In this document: one piece after another, positions 8,349 through 16,900 of the stretch | How positions within the stretch are numbered: the first letter of the stretch is position 1 | Layout of the letters: each line of letters starts with the position of its first letter | Assembly (NCBI RefSeq): GCF_030252345.1 | Contig: NZ_CP126980.1 | Coordinates: 2,805,501-2,869,500 of the forward strand | Origin: Actinoplanes oblitus | GTDB taxonomy: Bacteria > Actinomycetota > Actinomycetes > Mycobacteriales > Micromonosporaceae | DNA length: 64,000 bases | Reading direction: 5' to 3' | Translations under genes and position numbers: made by a program | Notes under the pieces: model-generated | The model's input: the letters and a program-made list of their open reading frames with translations, nothing else | Databases searched by the model: none | Told to the model about the DNA's origin: nothing

Positions 8349-9096
8349 ACCCGCTGTCGTGCTCGACGCGGTGACCCGCTCCTACGGCGACGTCACCGCT
8401 GTCGGGCCGGTCGGCCTGACCGTGCCGGCCGGCGAGTTCCTGGTGCTGGTCGGCGCGTCCGGCTGCGGCAAGAGCACGCTGTTGCGCCTGGTCGCCGGCT
8501 TCGAGCAGCCGACCACCGGCACGGTCCGCACGGCGGGCGCGGCGCCGGTGCCGGGACGCGGGGCGGGCCTGGTCTTCCAGCAGCCGCGCCTGTTCCCGTG
8601 GAAGACGGTCGGCGGCAACATCGCGCTCGCGCTGCGCTACGCCGGGCAGCCGGCCACCCCGGCCCGGGTGGACGAGCTGCTGGCCCGGGTCGGCCTGCAC
8701 GACGTCGCGCGGCGGCGCACCTGGCAGATCTCCGGTGGCCAGCAGCAGCGGGTGGCGATCGCCCGGGCGCTCGCCGTCGAGAATCCGTTGCTGCTGCTGG
8801 ACGAGCCGTTCGCGGCCCTGGACGCGCTCACCCGGGAACGGCTGCAGGACGACCTGCGCCAGGTCAGCACGGCCGCCGGGCGTACCTGCGTGTTCGTCAC
8901 GCACAGCGTCGACGAGGCGGTCTTCCTCGGCAGCCGGGTCGTGGTGCTCACCCCGCGTCCCGGCCGGATCGCCCTGGACCTGCCGATCGACCTGCCCCGC
9001 ACCGGCGTCCCGGCCGGCGAGCTGCGCGGCTCACCGGAGTTCGCCGCGCTGCGCGCCGAGGTCGGCCACGCGATCCGGGACCGCGCCCCCGCCTGA
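8335..9096 (+). CDS. Taurine/sulfonate-type ABC transporter ATP-binding protein
   Basis: A 253-residue ATPase of the TauB/SsuB group. It has Walker A GASGCGKST (about residues 40-48), Q-loop FQQPRLFPWKTV, signature SGGQQQRVAIARAL, Walker B LLLLDEPFAALD and the switch His in VFVTHS. The LFPWKTV segment is typical of nitrate/sulfonate importers. The GTG start lies 14 bases inside the preceding lipoprotein gene, which indicates translational coupling. Order is permease, binding protein, ATPase. Confidence 0.9.
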   Translation: MSSAEPAVVLDAVTRSYGDVTAVGPVGLTVPAGEFLVLVGASGCGKSTLLRLVAGFEQPTTGTVRTAGAAPVPGRGAGLVFQQPRLFPWKTVGGNIALALRYAGQPATPARVDELLARVGLHDVARRRTWQISGGQQQRVAIARALAVENPLLLLDEPFAALDALTRERLQDDLRQVSTAAGRTCVFVTHSVDEAVFLGSRVVVLTPRPGRIALDLPIDLPRTGVPAGELRGSPEFAALRAEVGHAIRDRAPA

Positions 9097-9102
9097 CACC
9101 CC

Positions 9103-9115
9103 TTTCCGGTACGCC
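9103..9115 (+). repeat. 13-mer TTTCCGGTACGCC, copy 2
   Basis: Exact copy seven bases after the ATPase stop codon. Confidence 0.6.
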
Positions 9116-9135
9116 CGGAGCCCCGTCCCGCCCGC

Positions 9136-9188
9136 GGCTGGTCCCCACGGTGGTCTCGGCGGCGTGGAGACCACCGTGGTGACCAGCC
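9136..9188. repeat. 53-bp hairpin element, near-perfect single copy
   Basis: Left arm 9136-9157 and right arm 9167-9188 are 22 bases each and pair at 21 of 22 positions around a 9-base loop. It starts GGCTGG and ends CCAGCC. Its length, ends and layout match the units of the tandem array near 22.9 kb. It lies between the ABC ATPase (+) and the GGDEF/EAL gene (-) and could also act as a two-way terminator. Confidence 0.7.
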
Positions 9189-9218
9189 CTGGGCCGGGTG
9201 TGGCCGTGCGTTTCGGCT

Positions 9219-9271
9219 GGCTGGTCGTGAGGGTGGTGTCGGGGGCGTGGAGACCACCGTGAGGGCCAGCC
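9219..9271. repeat. 53-bp hairpin element, second single copy
   Basis: Another 53-base unit starting GGCTGGTC and ending GGCCAGCC, with GGTGGTGTC facing GAGACCACC. Its arms are less perfect than the copy 31 bases upstream. The DNA from 9272 to 9358 is GC-rich and shows nothing else I can name. Confidence 0.6.
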
Positions 9272-9358
9272 GGGGGCGGGCGCGGCTGGGCCGGGGGCGG
9301 GGGCGGCCTCGCGGCGGGCTCGGGCGGGACGGTGCTGCGGGCGTACCGTAAAGGTCTT

Positions 9359-11644
9359 TCAGTCGGGGACCGCGGCGGATTCCAAGGCCTTGTCGATCAG
9401 GGCGGCGGGGCCCGGCTTGGCGAAGAAGTAGCCCTGGGCGTAGCGGTACCCGAGGGCCTCCAGGCGAGCGGCCTGGGCCTGGGTCTCCACGCCCTCGGCT
9501 ACCGCGCGCAGGCCCAGGGTGGCCGCGATGGTGCTCAGCGAGGTGGCGATCGCCTCCTGCTCGGCGGTGCCGTTGAGCTCGTCGATGAACGACTTGTCCA
9601 CCTTGAGGGTGGTGACCGGGCAGGTGCGCAGCAGGGTGAGCGACGACTGGCCGGTGCCGAAGTCGTCCAGGGCCACCCCGACCCCGAGGTCGCGCAGTTC
9701 GTGGACGGTGCTCAGGGCGGCGCCGCCACCGAAGACCGACGTCTCGGTGATCTCCAGAGTGATCTTGTCGGGGTCCAGGCCGTAGCGGGCGATGGTCGAG
9801 GCGACCTGGTCCGGCAGGTCCGGGTCGAGCAGCTGCCGGGCCGAGACGTTGATGTTGACCCGGGGCGCGTCCTTGCCGTGCCGCAGCTGCCAGCGCGACG
9901 CGTCGGCGCAGGCCGTCTCGATCACCCAGAGGCCGAGGTCGAGGATCAGCCCGGTCTGCTCGGCGACCGGGATGAACTCGGCCGGCGACACCGGGTCGCC
10001 GCCCGCGGGATGCCAGCGGACCAGCGCCTCGACCCCGGTGATCCGGCCGCCGGGCAGTTCCACGATCGGCTGGTAGACCAGGCGGAACTCGCCCATGTCC
10101 AGGCCCCGGCGCAGCGCCGCGGCCAGGTCGGCGTCGTGCTGCGCGGTGCTGTCCAGCTCGGCGGTGTGCTCGGCGTACCGGTTCGCGCCGGCCCGCTTGG
10201 CCGCCTTGAGCGCCAGCTCGGCGCGGCGCAGCAGGTCGGGCAGCGCCTCGTCGCGGCCGGCCGCCACCCCGACGGTCGCGGTGACCAGCAGGTCGTGGCC
10301 GTCCACCCGCAGCGGCATGCGGAACGCCCGGATCAGGCGCTCGCCCAGGTGCTCCTGGTCGCCGTCGATCAGCACGCCGAACTCGTCGCCGAGCAGCCGG
10401 GCCACGAACGCGTCCGGGCCGAACGTCTCGGTGAGCCGGGTCGCCGCGGCGCGCAGCAACTCGTCGCCGCGCTCGTCGCCGAGCCGGTCGTTGAGGGTGC
10501 CGAAACCGTCCAGGTCGCAGACGGCGACAACGGCCGGCGCGGTGCGGGCCTGCAGGGTGGCGGCGAACATCCGGCGGTTCGGCAGGCCGGTCAGGTCGTC
10601 GTGGTTGGCCTGCTCCTCGAGCCGGTCCAGCAGGTCGGTGTTGTCGGAGAGGGCGGCGAGCTGGCGGATCACCACCAGGGTGATCAGCACGACCGAGCCG
10701 CCGGCCAGGCCGGGCGGCAGGTAACCCAGGTGCAGGGTGACGGTGACCAGCATGCCCACGGTGATCGCGACGGCGGCGTACGGCACCACGCTGATCCGGC
10801 GCCACCGGCGTACCCAGCGGGCGCTGACCGCGCGGGGCGGCCGGCCGGCGTAGCGGACCTGCGAGCGGGCGGCCAGCGCGAACAGCACCCCGAGCGGCTG
10901 CATCGCCATCGCGGTGACGCTCAGGTGCGGGTGGTCCTCGACGACCGGGTAGATCAGCCAGCAGGCCGGGGCGAGCAGGCCCAGCGGGGCCAGGTACCAG
11001 AGCGCCGGGCCGTGCACCGGGCCGGCGCCGGTGATCCCGACCCGGACCACGGCGACCACCGCGGTGATCGCGGTGACCAGCACGATCAGCATCAGGCCGG
11101 CGGCCAGCCCGGGTGTCGGATGCCCGCCGGGGCCGTCCGGGCCGCCCGGCAGCGGCACCGGGAAGCTCCACAGGAAGTGGGTGGTGACCAGCGCGGCGGC
11201 CACCCCGACCACGGCGATGTCCAGGTACATGGCGAGGCTGGCCCGCCACGAGCGGGGCGGGTGCGGCAGGCGCACCATCGCGTACGCGATACCGGCCACC
11301 GAGCCCAGGTAGCAGGTCGCGCTGACCGCGTTCATCGAGGTGGGGTGCCCGGCCAGGGCGGTGGCCAGCCCGTGACCGACGGTGCCCAGGGTGAGCAGGC
11401 CGACGGCGGCGGCGAGGCGCTGCCAGAACCGGCGGGCCATCCCCTCGCCGGCCGACGCGGCGGCGACCAGGGCGGCGTAGCCGGCGGTGCCGGCCGCGGC
11501 GATCCCGGCCGGCCAGAGCAACCAGGCCGGTGGCGCGTCACCGAGCAGGCCGGCCACCCCGAGCAGGACGCTCAGCACCGCCCAGACGACCGCCAGGATC
11601 AGCACGCGCCCGGCAGTACGCGCCGTTCCGTCCACCGATCGCAT
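9359..11644 (-). CDS. Membrane GGDEF/EAL cyclic-di-GMP protein, GGDEF motif altered
   Basis: A 761-residue membrane protein. Residues 1 to about 320 hold eight to ten hydrophobic helices forming an uncharacterised sensor. A GGDEF domain follows (DDLTGLPNRRMF near residue 345) and an EAL domain occupies about 505-750. The GGDEF signature reads RLLGDEFGVL: Gly1 is replaced by Leu, so cyclase activity is doubtful. The EAL domain keeps its key residues: EALVRW, NINVSARQL, LEITETSV, LDDFGTGQSSL, KVDKSFI and AEGVET. It is therefore probably a phosphodiesterase that lowers cyclic-di-GMP, with the GGDEF part perhaps as a GTP sensor. It stands alone, ending at a region of hairpin repeats. Confidence 0.9.
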   Translation of the reverse strand: MRSVDGTARTAGRVLILAVVWAVLSVLLGVAGLLGDAPPAWLLWPAGIAAAGTAGYAALVAAASAGEGMARRFWQRLAAAVGLLTLGTVGHGLATALAGHPTSMNAVSATCYLGSVAGIAYAMVRLPHPPRSWRASLAMYLDIAVVGVAAALVTTHFLWSFPVPLPGGPDGPGGHPTPGLAAGLMLIVLVTAITAVVAVVRVGITGAGPVHGPALWYLAPLGLLAPACWLIYPVVEDHPHLSVTAMAMQPLGVLFALAARSQVRYAGRPPRAVSARWVRRWRRISVVPYAAVAITVGMLVTVTLHLGYLPPGLAGGSVVLITLVVIRQLAALSDNTDLLDRLEEQANHDDLTGLPNRRMFAATLQARTAPAVVAVCDLDGFGTLNDRLGDERGDELLRAAATRLTETFGPDAFVARLLGDEFGVLIDGDQEHLGERLIRAFRMPLRVDGHDLLVTATVGVAAGRDEALPDLLRRAELALKAAKRAGANRYAEHTAELDSTAQHDADLAAALRRGLDMGEFRLVYQPIVELPGGRITGVEALVRWHPAGGDPVSPAEFIPVAEQTGLILDLGLWVIETACADASRWQLRHGKDAPRVNINVSARQLLDPDLPDQVASTIARYGLDPDKITLEITETSVFGGGAALSTVHELRDLGVGVALDDFGTGQSSLTLLRTCPVTTLKVDKSFIDELNGTAEQEAIATSLSTIAATLGLRAVAEGVETQAQAARLEALGYRYAQGYFFAKPGPAALIDKALESAAVPD

Positions 11645-11705
11645 GCTCCACCGCCTTCAGGTCATGTGCCTGATCGGTGGGCGCGAGCGTGAGCTGAGAG
11701 AAAGT

Positions 11706-11745
11706 GCGGGCGTGACACGTGCCCCCCGGTCCGTGTCACGCCCGC
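11706..11745. terminator. 14-bp stem hairpin
   Basis: GCGGGCGTGACACG (11706-11719) pairs perfectly with 11732-11745 around a 12-base loop. It lies between the GGDEF/EAL start and the end of the alpha-glucosidase gene. No T-run follows, as usual for actinobacterial terminators. Confidence 0.6.
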
Positions 11746-11753
11746 ATCGCCCG

Positions 11754-11778
11754 CCCACCCGCACCGTCCGCGGGTGGG
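11754..11778 (-). terminator. Terminator hairpin after the alpha-glucosidase gene
   Basis: CCCACCCGC (11754-11762) pairs with GCGGGTGGG (11770-11778). It lies 11 bases beyond the stop of the minus-strand GH13 gene. Confidence 0.6.
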
Positions 11779-11788
11779 AGGGATGGAT

Positions 11789-13468
11789 CTAGCTCGGGAT
11801 CGACCACCAGACGGTGGTGTCCGGCGGCAGCACGACCTCGTCCGGGCCGCCCTCGACCGGGCCGCTGGCCAGCAGCAGCTCGCCGGGCCGGCCGACGGCG
11901 ACCGGCTGGTCGCTCATGTTGACGGTGCAGCGGAACACCGGCGCGCCCTCGACCACCCGGTCGAACGCCAGCACCCCGGCGGGCGCCGTCACCCAGCGCA
12001 GGTTGTCGATCGGCTGGAGCGCCGGGTGGCCGCGGCGCACCGCCAGCGCCTTGCGGTACAGCTCCAGCGTCGAGTCGGGGACGTCGGCCTGCGCGGCCAC
12101 GCTGAGCTTCGCCCACGACGCGGGCTGCGGGAGCCAGCTGGCGCCGCCCTCCGGGCCGAAGCCGTACGGCGCCACGTCACCACTCCACGGGATCGGCACC
12201 CGGCAGCCGTCGCGGTACCCGTCCTGCCCGGTCGCCCGGTGGAACGCCGGGTCCTGACGTACCTCCGGCGGCAGGTCCAGGACCTCCGGCAGGCCCAGCT
12301 CCTCGCCCTGGTAGAGATAGGCCGAACCGGGCAGCGCCAGCATCAGCGCGCTGGCCGCCCGGGCCCGGCGCAGCCCGGCCGCCTCGTCGACGGCGACCGC
12401 CTTGCGGCCGGCCACCTCGCCCTCGGCGGTCTGCATCAGCCGGGTGGTGTGCCGGACCACGTCGTGGTTGGAGAGCGTCCAGGTGGTCGGCGCGCCGACA
12501 GCGCTCATCGCCTCGAGGGAGGCGTCGATGATCTGACGCTGCTCGTGCGTGTTCCACGCGGTGCCCAGGTAGCTGAAGTTGAACGCCTGGTGCAGCTCGT
12601 CGTCGCGGACGTAGTTGGCGACCCGGGCCAGGTTCGGCGCCCAGGCCTCGGCCACCGCGATCCGCTCACCGGGGTACTCGTCGAGGATCTGCCGCCACGA
12701 GCGGTAGATCTCGTGCACGCCGTCCCGGTCGAAGCACGGGCTCTCGCCGACGCCGAGCAGGTGCCACTCGGCGTCCGCGCCGACGTCCGGCAGGCCGGCC
12801 TCCTTGACCATGCCGTGCGCCACGTCCACCCGGAAGCCGTCGACGCCCAGGTCGAGCCAGAACCGCAGGATGGTCTTGAACTCGTCACGGACCGCCGGGT
12901 GGTCCCAGTTGAAGTCGGGCTGCTCGGGGGCGAACAGGTGCAGGTACCACTCGCCGTCGGCGACCCGGGTCCAGGCCGGTCCGCCGAAGATGGACGGCCA
13001 GTCGTTCGGCGGCAGCTCGCCGTTCTCGCCCTTGCCGGGGCGGAAGTGGTAGCGCTCGCGGAACAGCGAACCGGGGCCCTCGGCGATCGCCTTCTGAAAC
13101 CACTCGTGCTGGTCGGAGGAGTGGTTGGGTACCAGGTCGACGATCACGCGCAGGCCGAGCGCGTGCGCCCCGGTGATCAGCTCGGAGGCGTCCGCGACGG
13201 TGCCGAAGATCGGGTCGACGGTCCGGTAGTCCGAGACGTCGTAACCCGCATCCGCCTGCGGCGACGCGTAGAACGGGGAGAGCCAGACCGCATCCACGCC
13301 GAGATCTTTGAGGTACGGCAGACGGCTGCTGATGCCCGGCAGGTCACCGATGCCGTCACCGTTGGAGTCGGCGAAGCTGCGCGGGTAGATCTGGTAGATG
13401 ACCGCGTTGCGCCACCAGGAAGCCGGCGGCGCCTCGACGGTGGGCGGTGCGACCAATTGATCTGTCAT
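11789..13468 (-). CDS. GH13 alpha-glucosidase / oligo-1,6-glucosidase
   Basis: A 559-residue family 13 enzyme of the oligo-1,6-glucosidase/alpha-glucosidase branch, cytoplasmic by lack of a signal. The N-terminal WWRNAVIYQIYPRSFADSNG and GIGDLPGISSRLPYL are typical. The catalytic Asp is in GFRVDVAHG, the acid Glu in VAEAWAPN, and the transition-state Asp in LSNHDVVRH. DLVPNHSS is conserved region I. It would hydrolyse maltose, isomaltose and short maltodextrins. A LacI regulator is encoded directly upstream on the same strand, and two palindromes lie in the 82-base gap between them, so sugar-induced control is likely. The sugar permeases at the right end of the window may supply its substrate. 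Confidence 0.92.
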   Translation of the reverse strand: MTDQLVAPPTVEAPPASWWRNAVIYQIYPRSFADSNGDGIGDLPGISSRLPYLKDLGVDAVWLSPFYASPQADAGYDVSDYRTVDPIFGTVADASELITGAHALGLRVIVDLVPNHSSDQHEWFQKAIAEGPGSLFRERYHFRPGKGENGELPPNDWPSIFGGPAWTRVADGEWYLHLFAPEQPDFNWDHPAVRDEFKTILRFWLDLGVDGFRVDVAHGMVKEAGLPDVGADAEWHLLGVGESPCFDRDGVHEIYRSWRQILDEYPGERIAVAEAWAPNLARVANYVRDDELHQAFNFSYLGTAWNTHEQRQIIDASLEAMSAVGAPTTWTLSNHDVVRHTTRLMQTAEGEVAGRKAVAVDEAAGLRRARAASALMLALPGSAYLYQGEELGLPEVLDLPPEVRQDPAFHRATGQDGYRDGCRVPIPWSGDVAPYGFGPEGGASWLPQPASWAKLSVAAQADVPDSTLELYRKALAVRRGHPALQPIDNLRWVTAPAGVLAFDRVVEGAPVFRCTVNMSDQPVAVGRPGELLLASGPVEGGPDEVVLPPDTTVWWSIPS

Positions 13469-13491
13469 GGCGAGGAACGGTAGCAGGCAAC

Positions 13492-13503
13492 TAACACGTG
13501 TTA
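13492..13503. promoter_or_regulatory. Palindromic operator TAACACGTGTTA
   Basis: A perfect 12-bp palindrome 24 bases upstream of the alpha-glucosidase ATG. Its position and CG centre suit a LacI-family operator. Confidence 0.5.
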
Positions 13504-13529
13504 CATAGCCCGGCGGATGATTTCTTTCA

Positions 13530-13541
13530 GCAAGTTCTTGC
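13530..13541. promoter_or_regulatory. GCAAG-TT-CTTGC inverted repeat
   Basis: Inverted repeat just after the LacI stop codon and upstream of the alpha-glucosidase gene. The CTTGCAG half is like half-sites reported for actinobacterial MalR/AglR maltose regulators. It may be a second operator. Confidence 0.45.
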
Positions 13542-13550
13542 AGCGTTGGC

Positions 13551-14621
13551 TTATGCCGGATTTGTCGCTGACTCCCGCACGATCAACGAGGTGCCGAGCA
13601 TCTGGTGCGGGTGCTGGTCCTCGCCGCGGATGGCGGAGATCAGGAAGTCGGCGGCCATCCGCCCCTTGGTCACGATCGGCTGCCGGACCGTGGTCAGCCG
13701 GGGGCGGAACCAGGCGGACTCGGCCAGGTCGTCGAAACCGGTCACCGAGACCTCGCCGGGGACGTCGACGCCGAGGTCCCGCAGGGCGTCGACCGCCCCG
13801 TAGGCGAGGATGTCGGAGAGCGCCAGGATCGCGGTGGGCGGCGGCTCCGGGCCGGACATCAGGGTTTTCGTCGCCTTGTAGCCGTCGGCCCGGGTCACTG
13901 GCGCCTCGGCCAGCCGCACGTCGTCGAGGGTCATCCCCACCTCGGCGAGCGCGTCGGTGATCCCGGCCAGCCGCCGGGCCAGGGGTCCCCGATGCCCGGC
14001 GTCGGCCGCCGGCCGCGGCCCGATGGACAGCACCGCGAGCCGCCGGTGCCCGAGTTCCAGCAGGTAGCGCGCCACGTCCCGGGCCCCGCCCCGGTCGTCC
14101 ACCTCGACGTGCGGGGCGCCCTCGTGCCGGTCCGAGTCGATCAGCACGAACGGGATGCCGCGCCGATCCAGTTCGGCCACCTCGCCGCGGTCGATCTCCA
14201 GCCCGCAGACCACGAACCCGTCCACCGCCGCGTACGGGATCGCCTTGAGCACCGAGTCCTGCAGCGGCGGCGTCAGCAGCAGGGTGTAACCCTCCCGGTC
14301 GCACACCTGCCCGGTGCCCATCAGGAACCGCGCGTAGTACGGGTTCTCCAGGATCTGGGCGAGACCCTGCGGCAGCAGCACCCCGATCGAGTTGGTGGTG
14401 CCGGCCTGCAGCATCCGGCCCAGGGTGTTCGGCGTGTACCCGAGCTGGTCGGCGACCGCGAGGATCCGCTCCCGGGTGGCCGTCGAGATCCGCTGCGGGT
14501 TGTTGAAGGCGAACGACACCGCGGAACGCGACACACCGGCCATTTTGGCCACGTCGGTTGAGGTCGGCTTGCCGCTTTTGAAAGTTTTTGCAGAGGCGCT
14601 GCTCGGCTTCCTCGACGGCAT
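13551..14621 (-). CDS. LacI-family sugar regulator
   Basis: A 356-residue LacI-type regulator. The helix-turn-helix is SerThrAspValAlaLys then MAGVSRSAVSFAFNNPQRIS, with the hinge helix ILAVADQLGYTPNTLGRML. A periplasmic-binding-protein-like effector domain starts at SIGVLLPQ. The N-terminus carries about 20 extra basic/Ser-rich residues before the helix-turn-helix, but the chosen ATG has GGGAG five bases upstream. It lies 82 bases before the alpha-glucosidase gene and just after the GH15 gene on the same strand, so it most likely controls maltodextrin/trehalose use. The effector sugar cannot be read from the sequence. Confidence 0.9.
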   Translation of the reverse strand: MPSRKPSSASAKTFKSGKPTSTDVAKMAGVSRSAVSFAFNNPQRISTATRERILAVADQLGYTPNTLGRMLQAGTTNSIGVLLPQGLAQILENPYYARFLMGTGQVCDREGYTLLLTPPLQDSVLKAIPYAAVDGFVVCGLEIDRGEVAELDRRGIPFVLIDSDRHEGAPHVEVDDRGGARDVARYLLELGHRRLAVLSIGPRPAADAGHRGPLARRLAGITDALAEVGMTLDDVRLAEAPVTRADGYKATKTLMSGPEPPPTAILALSDILAYGAVDALRDLGVDVPGEVSVTGFDDLAESAWFRPRLTTVRQPIVTKGRMAADFLISAIRGEDQHPHQMLGTSLIVRESATNPA

Positions 14622-14653
14622 GCACGCTCCCTGGTCTGAGCGCTCACCATAAC

Positions 14654-16552
14654 TCAGGCGGGTGCGGCGTCCCCGAGGCGTGCGGCGGGCAGCACCGTGT
14701 GCCGCCGGGCGGCGGCGCGCGGGAACCGGTCCAGCTGCCGGTCCAGGGTGACGGCGGCGTCGATCAGCGACAGGTGGGTGAACGCCTGCGGGAAGTTGCC
14801 GAGCTGCTCACCGGTCAGCCCGATCTCCTCGGAGTAGAGACCGAGGTGGTTGGCGTAGGTGAGCATCTTCTCGAAGGTGACCCGGGCCTTGTCCAGCTGA
14901 CCGGCGCCGGCCAGCGCGGTGACGTAGGCGAACGTGCACAGCGAGAAGGTGCCCTCCGCGCCGCGCAGGCCGTCCGGGGAGGCGGCCGGGTCGTACCGGT
15001 AGACCAGGCTGTCGGTGACCAGCTCGTCCTCCATCGCCCGCAGCGTCGACAGCCAGCGGGGGTCGTGCGGGGTGATGAACCCGACCGTCGGCATCCGCAG
15101 CAGCGACGAGTCCAGCACGTTGGTGTCGTAGTGCTGCCGGAACGCCTGCCGGGCCGGGCTCCAGCCGCGCTCCATGATCTCGTCGTAGATCGCGTCGCGC
15201 TGCCGCCGCCACTCGTCCAGCGGCGCCGGACGGCCGTGCTCGGCGGCCATCCGCAGCCCGCGGTCCAGGGCCACCCAGCACATCAGCCGCCCGTACGTGA
15301 AGTCCTGCCGCCCGCCGCGGGTCTCCCAGATCCCCTCGTCCGGCTGCGACCAGTTGCGCGACACCCAGTCGAGCATGTCCCGGATCGCCAGCCAGCCCTC
15401 GTGCCCGGGCGCCAGGCCGTTGCGCTGTGCCACGTAGATGCTGTCCATCGCCTCGCCGTAGATGTCCAGCTGCAACTGCCCGGCCGCGCCGTTGCCGATC
15501 CGGACCGGGCTCGAGCCGCGGTAGCCGGACCAGTGTGGCAGCAGCTCCTCGACCAGGTCGCTCGACCCGTCGACCCGGTACATGATGTTGAGCGGGCCGT
15601 GGTCGCCCTTCTCGTCGCGCTCGTGCACCCGGTCGCGCAGCCACCTGCCGAGCGCCGCCGCCTCGTCGGTGAAGCCGAGGGAGAGCAGCGAGTACACCGA
15701 GAACGAGGCGTCGCGTACCCAGGTGTAGCGGTAGTCCCAGTTGCGCTCGCCGCCGACCTGCTCGGGCAGTGCCGCGGTCGGCGCGGCCACCAGGCCACCG
15801 GTCGGCGCGTAGGTCATCAGCTTGATGGTGATCGCCGCCCGGTGCACCATCTCCCGCCAGCGGCCCTGGTACGTGCAGCCGCCCAGCCAGGACTCCCAGA
15901 AATCCACCGTCTGGTCGAGCAGCCGCAGCGCCTCGGCCAGCGGGAACTGGGTCAGCTGGCCGGCCGGCCCGGTCTCCAGCACCAGGCCGCGTCGCTGGCC
16001 GGCGCGCAGCCGCAGCTCGGCCCGCACGTCACCGTCGGCGTCCACCCACGACCGGCCGGGCTCCTCGAACGGCTCGCGGATCAGGCGTACGGTAAGCGCC
16101 TCCCGATCGGTCTCGAAGAGCACCGCCTGATCGCTCGCCCGGGTCCGGAACGGGTCGCGCCCATACCCGAACCGCGGCGCGATGTGCACCGCGAAGGCCA
16201 TCTCCCCGCGCACGCAGCGGATCAGCCGGACCAGCCGGTGCCGGTCGGTCGCCGTGGTGCTGTCCGAGATCGGCATGAAGTCGACGATCTCGCCGACCCC
16301 GGTGTCGGTCATGAATCGGGTGACCAGCACCGCGCTGTCCGGCAGGTAGAGCTGCTTGGCGGTGAACGTGGGCGCGGCCGGGCGGGTGGTGAGGTGGCCG
16401 CCGCGCTCGGAGTCCAGCAGCGCCCCGAAGACGCTGGGCGAGTCGAAGCGCGGCGCGCAGAACCAGTCGACGGTGCCGTCGGTGGCGACCAGCGCAGCGG
16501 TCTGCAGGTCACCGATCAGCCCGTGGTCGGCGATGAGCGGGAAGTCCGGCAT
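14654..16552 (-). CDS. GH15 trehalase/glucoamylase-like enzyme
   Basis: A 632-residue protein of glycoside hydrolase family 15. The N-terminal beta-sandwich (ADHGLIGDLQTAALVATDGT, VDWFCAPRFDSPSVFGALLD) leads into the (alpha/alpha)6 barrel. NWDYRYTWVRDASFSVYSLL near residue 310 is the family signature. Acidic residues in WETRGGRQDFTYGR and ALAGAGQLDKA regions are candidates for catalysis. This architecture is shared with mycobacterial GH15 trehalases, so trehalose is a likely substrate, with glucoamylase activity as the alternative. I start at MPDFPLIADHG; upstream in-frame residues are not family-like. It ends 33 bases before the LacI gene, in the same direction. Confidence 0.9.
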   Translation of the reverse strand: MPDFPLIADHGLIGDLQTAALVATDGTVDWFCAPRFDSPSVFGALLDSERGGHLTTRPAAPTFTAKQLYLPDSAVLVTRFMTDTGVGEIVDFMPISDSTTATDRHRLVRLIRCVRGEMAFAVHIAPRFGYGRDPFRTRASDQAVLFETDREALTVRLIREPFEEPGRSWVDADGDVRAELRLRAGQRRGLVLETGPAGQLTQFPLAEALRLLDQTVDFWESWLGGCTYQGRWREMVHRAAITIKLMTYAPTGGLVAAPTAALPEQVGGERNWDYRYTWVRDASFSVYSLLSLGFTDEAAALGRWLRDRVHERDEKGDHGPLNIMYRVDGSSDLVEELLPHWSGYRGSSPVRIGNGAAGQLQLDIYGEAMDSIYVAQRNGLAPGHEGWLAIRDMLDWVSRNWSQPDEGIWETRGGRQDFTYGRLMCWVALDRGLRMAAEHGRPAPLDEWRRQRDAIYDEIMERGWSPARQAFRQHYDTNVLDSSLLRMPTVGFITPHDPRWLSTLRAMEDELVTDSLVYRYDPAASPDGLRGAEGTFSLCTFAYVTALAGAGQLDKARVTFEKMLTYANHLGLYSEEIGLTGEQLGNFPQAFTHLSLIDAAVTLDRQLDRFPRAAARRHTVLPAARLGDAAPA

Positions 16553-16660
16553 GAGGCCAGCATCCGGCGCGGCGACCGATCCGGCCTCATGCGTTACGGA
16601 TGAGCCGGGGGCGGGTATCACCAGGACGAGACAGAGACCAGTAGCCCCCGGAGGTGTGCG

Positions 16661-16834
16661 ATGGCTTTCGACGACAAGGTCGACAACAAGGCCGAGGAGA
16701 TCGGCGGCAAGGTCAAGGAAGGCGTCGGCAAGGCCACCGACGACGAGCAGCTCGAGGCCGAGGGCAAGGCCGACCAGGCCGGCTCGAACCTCAAGCAGGC
16801 CGGCGAGAAGATCAAGGACGCCTTCAAGTCCTGA
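16661..16834 (+). CDS. CsbD-family small stress protein
   Basis: A 57-residue, highly charged, Lys/Glu/Ala/Gly-rich protein: MAFDDKVDNKAEEIGGKVKE, then GVGKATDDEQLEAEGKADQ and a tail rich in Gly and Lys. This is the CsbD/YjbJ pattern, a short hydrophilic helix protein induced by general stress in many bacteria; its biochemical role is unknown. GGAGG lies six bases before the ATG. It is monocistronic: divergent from GH15 and followed by a strong terminator hairpin. It would be a good stress-sigma reporter, though I see no clear promoter. Confidence 0.9.
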   Translation: MAFDDKVDNKAEEIGGKVKEGVGKATDDEQLEAEGKADQAGSNLKQAGEKIKDAFKS

Positions 16835-16860
16835 GTGAGACGTGCGAGTACCGAGTGAGA

Positions 16861-16898
16861 CGGGCGCGGGCCGGGGCACAAGCCCCGGCCCGCGCCCG
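16861..16898. terminator. Bidirectional terminator, 17-bp perfect stem
   Basis: Arms 16861-16877 and 16882-16898 pair perfectly around the loop ACAA. It sits between the convergent CsbD and sulfite oxidase-like genes, serving both. Confidence 0.75.
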
Positions 16899-16900
16899 CT

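Noticed and set aside
8637..11249. Long Arg/Pro/Gly-rich minus-strand frame
   Set aside because: Shadow of the GGDEF/EAL gene and antisense to the ABC ATPase; no family-like segment.
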